This document shows positions 22,639 to 25,908 of a DNA stretch of 25,908 nucleotides, piece by piece. Positions within the stretch are counted from its first letter, which is position 1, and each line of letters begins with the position of its first letter. The translations under genes were made by a program, and so were the position numbers. The stretch is taken from the NCBI GenBank assembly GCA_044356305.1, contig JBIKWM010000042.1, positions 1 through 25,908 on the forward strand, given 5' to 3'. Below the pieces are notes generated by a model, which had not been told where the DNA came from, did not search any database, and saw only the letters and a list, made by a program, of their open reading frames with translations. This DNA is from JBIKWM01 sp044356305 (GTDB lineage Bacteria > Bacteroidota > Bacteroidia > UBA10329).

Positions 22639-25089
22639 TCAGAAACCTTCGTCCATGCCCCCACCGCCACCGCCTTCAGGGCCGCTGCCCCGCTCGGTGC
22701 GGGTGCGTTTCTTCTGGTTGAAACGGTAGGTGAACGTGGCCGTTATCTGTCGCTGGCGCCATTGGAATTCGCTCTCCGAGTGGAATTCGGGCGTGTCGGT
22801 CTCCCACCTGCGCTTGCGGGTGTTCAGTATGTCGCGCACGCTCAGGCTCACGGTGCCGTTGCCTTTCAGCACATCAATGCTGGCTCCCGCGTCCCAGTTG
22901 TACATGCTCTTGGTGAAACCCTGTGGGGTGTTCTCAGGTGCTGTGTAGTTGAACGAGGTCTGCAGTTCCAGTCGCTTCGCAATGGTAAAGCGCGTCATCA
23001 GCCTACCGTTGGCCGAGAAGGTCTGCACAGACAGGACCTGGCCCTCATACGCCCCCTCCGACCGGCTGTAATAGCCGTTGCCGTTCATGTTGAACCGCCA
23101 CCAGCGGAACAGCTCGTACGAGAAGTTGAATTCAATGCCCACCGCGTGCTGCGTGGCCATGTTTACTGGGAACGAGATGATGCGGCCGGTGCTGTCAGCC
23201 TCCGATATGTTCTGCCTCACCCCCGTGCGGTAACGGTAATACACACTGCTCAGCAACGTGCCCTTGGCCCAGTTCTTCAGGTGGCCCAGCTCAAACGAGT
23301 TGGTGAATTCGGGCTGTAGGTCAGGGTTGCCCATCCGTATGTTGCGGTTGTCGCTCAGGCTCATGAATGGCAGCAGCTCGCGCGGACCGGGGCGGCTTAT
23401 CCTGCGGCTGTAGCTCAGTTGCAGGGTGTTCCCTTTTTTCAGTTCGTAAGAGAGATGGGCCGATGGGAACAGGTTGAAATACAACCAGTCGTTCGCCTCA
23501 TCGGTCAGGAGCAAACGGGTACCGATGTCGCTGAGTTCGGCTCGCACGCCTGCCTGCATGCTCAGGGCCTTCACCTTCATCTTGCCCATCACATAGCCGG
23601 CATAGATCTTCTCGTCATACACAAAGTTGTTGCTGAACTGGGTCAGCGCTGCCCATGTGCCGGTGTCGCTCTGCTGCTCTACGCTGTAGTCGGTGGTCAG
23701 CTGGCGCATATTGGCCTTCAGCCCCGTTTCTATCCGCGCCTCGTATTTGCCGAACGGGTGCACGTAATCGGTCTGCAACAGGTAGTTCGTCTCGGTCTGG
23801 TCGTTGTTCACGCGCTGTATCAGAGGTGCAGCGTACGAGGCGCTCGTCTCATCTATCTGCGAGTCGCGAAACTCCTCGTTGTAAAACCATCGTGCATCAA
23901 AGGTCAGCAGCTGCTCAGGCACCTTGAAAGTGCGCCTCAGGTTCAGGTTGGCCTCACCGTTCTGCGGCAGCTCCCTTTCTGTCTCGTTGCGTTGCACAAG
24001 GCGGCTCACCGCACCTTCGCTGTCCATGTCGCTGTAATTCAGCTCAGCCTCGTTATCGCCCCAAGTTCTGCCATACATCCCGCTCACAGTCACCGAGGTC
24101 TTGGCATCGGGGCTCCAGTCGGTGCCCAGCCTGAAGTTGCCCCCGTAGCTGGTGCGGCTGTGCACACGGTCGCGGCTGTACGAGAAGGTGGTGTCGGTCT
24201 GAAAGAACTGCTGGTAGCTCTTGCCCACCCCCGGATTCTGCCTGTAGCTCACGCCCAGATTGCTGAATACGTTCCACTTGCCCTGACGGTAGTTGATGTT
24301 GCCGCTCACACTGTGGTTGTGCGGCCATCCCACCGAGGTCTCAATGGCACCGTTCAGGCCATCGCGTCTGTCCTTCTTCAGCACAATGTTGATGATGCCC
24401 GCCTCGCCCTCCGCATCGTTGCGGGCCGAGGCATTGGTCACCAGTTCCACACGGTCTATCATGCCCGATGGCATCCTGCGCAGCGCATCGCTCCCGCTCA
24501 TGCCCGTCAATGACGAGGGTTTGCCGTCTATCAGTATCCGCACGTTCTGGCTGCCGCGCAGGCTCACATTGCCGTCCACATCCACACTCACCGATGGGAT
24601 GTTGTTCAGCAGGTCCTGCGCATTGCTGCCACGGTTGCTCAGGTCCTTGTCCACGTTATACACCCTCTTATCAAGCTGAAGTTGAATGGCGCCCTTCTCG
24701 GCTGTCACCGTCACTTCATCTATCAGCTCGCTTTTGGGTCTGAGGGTCAGCGTACCGAGGTCAACATCGCCCGCCAGGGTGTTCACATCGCCCATTACCA
24801 GATCATCGAAAGAGATGAAACTGATTTTCAAGGTGAATTTCCCCGGCCGCACCTTCACCGCAAATCGGCCGTCCATGTCGGTGGCCGCTCCGGTCATATA
24901 GGTCGTGTCGCGCATGCCGCGCAGCACCACGCTGGCCAATGGGATGGTCTGCCCGCCCGCGTCAGTCACCGTGCCACGTACCGTGCGTTCCACATCGCCA
25001 CCCGGTCTGCCGCCACCCTCGGGCCGTTGGGCCTGCCCGTTCAGGGTCCAGATAAGGATGCACAAAAAGACAGTCAGACACAGCCGCAT
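22639..25089 (-). CDS. TonB-dependent receptor, large outer-membrane beta-barrel family
   Basis: The protein has 816 residues. A signal peptide (MRLCLTVFLCILIWTLNGQAQ) is followed by a Gly-rich spacer, a carboxypeptidase-regulatory-like domain (about 36-115, with RTVRGTVTDAGGQTIPLASV), a plug (about 125-240: E-V-T-V-T-A-E-K, AQDLLNNIPSVSVDVDGNVS, RILIDGKPSSLTGM, INIVLKKD) and a long barrel with Y-S-R-R-I-S-R-P-G-P-R-E-L-L-P, G-N-P-D-L-Q-P-E and a C-terminal F-T-Y-R-F. This plan is that of the OMP_b-brl_3 family of TonB-linked proteins in Bacteroidota. The C-terminal tail is glycine-rich (P-E-G-G-G-G-G-G-M-D-E-G-F) and extends past the last barrel strand, which is unusual. Ligand unknown; there is no SusD-like partner. 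Confidence 0.88.
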   Translation of the reverse strand: MRLCLTVFLCILIWTLNGQAQRPEGGGRPGGDVERTVRGTVTDAGGQTIPLASVVLRGMRDTTYMTGAATDMDGRFAVKVRPGKFTLKISFISFDDLVMGDVNTLAGDVDLGTLTLRPKSELIDEVTVTAEKGAIQLQLDKRVYNVDKDLSNRGSNAQDLLNNIPSVSVDVDGNVSLRGSQNVRILIDGKPSSLTGMSGSDALRRMPSGMIDRVELVTNASARNDAEGEAGIINIVLKKDRRDGLNGAIETSVGWPHNHSVSGNINYRQGKWNVFSNLGVSYRQNPGVGKSYQQFFQTDTTFSYSRDRVHSRTSYGGNFRLGTDWSPDAKTSVTVSGMYGRTWGDNEAELNYSDMDSEGAVSRLVQRNETERELPQNGEANLNLRRTFKVPEQLLTFDARWFYNEEFRDSQIDETSASYAAPLIQRVNNDQTETNYLLQTDYVHPFGKYEARIETGLKANMRQLTTDYSVEQQSDTGTWAALTQFSNNFVYDEKIYAGYVMGKMKVKALSMQAGVRAELSDIGTRLLLTDEANDWLYFNLFPSAHLSYELKKGNTLQLSYSRRISRPGPRELLPFMSLSDNRNIRMGNPDLQPEFTNSFELGHLKNWAKGTLLSSVYYRYRTGVRQNISEADSTGRIISFPVNMATQHAVGIEFNFSYELFRWWRFNMNGNGYYSRSEGAYEGQVLSVQTFSANGRLMTRFTIAKRLELQTSFNYTAPENTPQGFTKSMYNWDAGASIDVLKGNGTVSLSVRDILNTRKRRWETDTPEFHSESEFQWRQRQITATFTYRFNQKKRTRTERGSGPEGGGGGGMDEGF

Positions 25090-25096
25090 GGGGCTG

Positions 25097-25104
25097 CAAA
25101 GTTC
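25097..25104 (-). promoter_or_regulatory. Possible -7 box GAACTTTG for the TonB receptor at 22639
   Basis: GAACTTTG matches TAnnTTTG at all fixed positions except the first base. It lies seven bases before the ATG at 25089, another near-leaderless arrangement. A 7-bp inverted repeat lies just upstream, about where the -33 region should be. Confidence 0.3.
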
Positions 25105-25116
25105 TCATTTCCTGAC

Positions 25117-25134
25117 CCGATGTCGCTACATCGG
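25117..25134. repeat. Perfect 7-bp inverted repeat with 4-base loop
   Basis: CCGATGT-CGCT-ACATCGG is a perfect hairpin/palindrome 28-45 bases upstream of the TonB receptor ATG, about where its -33 region would lie. With no T-tract after it, it is more likely an operator or chance than a terminator. Confidence 0.4.
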
Positions 25135-25267
25135 TCTCAGCACCTGCTTTTTCTGCAATGTGGTCGTGCCATCGACCCTGTGTTTTTCTCTATTGAAAGG
25201 ATGTAAATCCCACTCAGGCCAACATCCATTTCAGCTCTTGCACACCCGAGCGGCTCCAGCATTCATT

Positions 25268-25782
25268 TCAATACACCACAACCCTGCGACTATCCATGAT
25301 GGCGCCATCTGCTACGAGTTTTGAAAGGTAAACACCCGGAATTATGTGTATCCCTAACTTAGAATTGCCGGTGCCCGGTTGCACACCCTGCGCCCCGCCA
25401 TATCTGTTACCTGCCATTGCAGCGTTTTGGCGGCCATGTTCTGGTAGCTCAGATAAACCTCGCCATTGCTTGGATTCGGCCAAATTGTTAATTGCTCATT
25501 ATTAATTGTTAATTGCCCTACCCCCACCGCCTCATTTGGCTCCCTTTCCTCCTCTGCCTCTTCATACTCAAGGGTAGTATCTATCTCGGTGACTGAAACA
25601 TCATCGATATAATATGCGGCATGAGACCAATAACATATTGAGGGTTGAGTGCCTCCTTCATTGAGATTAAGCGTATCTGAATTGGCATATCCATCAAAAT
25701 TTCCTATGGTCAGGTAATTTTCACCGCCTGCAGCAGTGAACTCACCCTCAATCTTCATCCAGCCAACTTTATCAGTTAGAAA
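25268..25782 (-). pseudogene. T9SS C-terminal-domain secreted protein, truncated by IS and frameshifted
   Basis: Reading inward from the IS boundary at 25782, the first frame gives LTDKVGWMKIEGEFTAAGGE then Y-L-T-I-G-N-F. This is a jelly-roll/discoidin-like segment common in secreted Bacteroidota proteins, followed by an acidic linker and I-W-P-N-P-S-N-G-E-V-Y-L-S-Y, the start of a type IX secretion sorting domain. That frame stops at 25354, but the next frame continues the domain with GVYLSKLVADG and S-R-R-V-V-V-Y to a stop at 25268. Adding one base in the CCC run at 25374-25376 restores a perfect sorting domain (V-C-N-R-G-T-G-N-S-K-L-G). The 5' part lies beyond the IS. The sequence is visibly more AT-rich than its neighbours. 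The frameshift may be a mutation or an assembly error. Confidence 0.8.
25483..25515 (-). repeat. Tandem 21-base repeat encoding QLTINNEQLTI
   Basis: The 12-mer CAATTAACAATT occurs twice on the minus strand at a 21-base period (25504-25515 and 25483-25494), encoding two turns of the heptad Q-L-T-I-N-N-E in the linker before the sorting domain. Similar AT-rich heptad repeats are, from memory, widespread in Bacteroidota and cyanobacterial genomes and appear to spread as DNA. Confidence 0.6.
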
Positions 25783-25908
25783 ACCCGTTGTGCTATTGGG
25801 CGAAGCGAACATTTTTGATTTGGCCTAATGGTCTTCCGCTCAGTGCATTATCAAGTTGAATCATGGTCATTGCGGCCAATTTTGAGAGGATTCTCGTGGC
25901 GAGACCGA
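25783..25908 (-). mobile_element. Right end of a second IS982-like copy (partial, inverted)
   Basis: Exact reverse complement of bases 1-126, beginning ACCCGTTGTGC at 25783. The element runs off the right edge. It interrupts the T9SS-secreted protein gene. The flanks of the two copies differ (gtcgtag against tttctaa), so these are two independent insertions rather than two ends of one. Confidence 0.8.
25793..25906 (-). CDS. IS982-like transposase, C-terminal 37 residues (second copy, partial)
   Basis: Identical in sequence to the frame at the left end: the same 37 residues ending R-P-L-G-Q-I-K-N-V-R-F-A-Q with a stop at 25793-25795. The N-terminal and catalytic parts are outside the window. 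Confidence 0.7.
   Translation of the reverse strand, partial: GLATRILSKLAAMTMIQLDNALSGRPLGQIKNVRFAQ

Noticed and set aside
23419..24513. Open frame of 364 codons on the plus strand inside the TonB receptor gene
   Set aside because: Antisense to a clear receptor gene and His/Val/Gln-rich with no family resemblance, as is typical of shadow frames.
1..25908. Composite transposon of 26 kb bounded by two IS copies
   Set aside because: The cargo is mainly core genes (rpsP, rimM, ispH, uvrD, rsmD), and each IS interrupts a different local gene, so independent insertions plus an assembly break are simpler.
1..25908. Circular molecule or linear replicon with terminal inverted repeats
   Set aside because: The shared ends are in inverted, not direct, orientation, which rules out simple circularity. 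The repeat is a transposase tail and not a replicon telomere.

Overview
The window looks like a chromosomal fragment from a Bacteroidota bacterium, probably Flavobacteriales-like with fairly high GC. Four things point there. The partial gene at the right end carries a type IX secretion C-terminal sorting domain. There are two TonB-dependent receptors with the N-terminal carboxypeptidase-regulatory-like domain. Several upstream regions carry the Bacteroidota -7 promoter box TAnnTTTG. The gene order rpsP-rimM-trmN6 and DUF3822-rsmD is, from memory, typical of the phylum. No rRNA, tRNA, CRISPR array or phage genes were seen, and no stretch above 300 bases lacks a gene.

Ends: bases 1-126 and 25783-25908 are exact reverse complements. 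Each is the 3' end of one insertion sequence, apparently IS982 family: the last 37 codons of the transposase plus the terminal repeat beginning ACCCGTTGTGC. The contig therefore stops inside two copies of the same IS lying in opposite orientation. Each copy has broken a gene: an AbiEii-type nucleotidyltransferase toxin on the left and a T9SS-secreted protein on the right.

Left block (about 91-6837, all minus strand): an RPE-like barrel fused to a CBS pair, a DAHP synthase, a KdsC-like phosphatase, a small SnoaL-like lipoprotein, a C45 (penicillin acyltransferase-type) Ntn hydrolase and a phenylacetate-CoA-ligase-like enzyme, followed by the toxin-antitoxin pair. The tight spacing suggests one or two operons. 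The block combines pentose-phosphate/ulosonate chemistry with an acyl-activating/acyl-transferring pair and is the most unusual part of the window.

Middle block (7051-19193): a UvrD/PcrA helicase coupled to an unknown seven-helix membrane protein; a convergent TonB receptor; a three-gene run of membrane/pilin-like protein, DUF3822 and RsmD; then, on the minus strand, a PIF1-like helicase, ribosomal protein S16, RimM and TrmN6. This is mostly information-processing housekeeping.

Right block (19333-25782): a thiolase of the 3-oxoadipyl-CoA/acetyl-CoA type and a long, cyanobacterial/plant-type IspH on the plus strand; then, on the minus strand, a TonB receptor of the large outer-membrane beta-barrel family followed by a TPR protein. 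The T9SS pseudogene, with a frameshift and a 21-base repeat, closes the window at the IS.

No defence island or large novel machine is evident. The best candidates for something undescribed are the RPE-CBS fusion with its synthase and phosphatase, and the translationally coupled C45/aryl-CoA-ligase pair.
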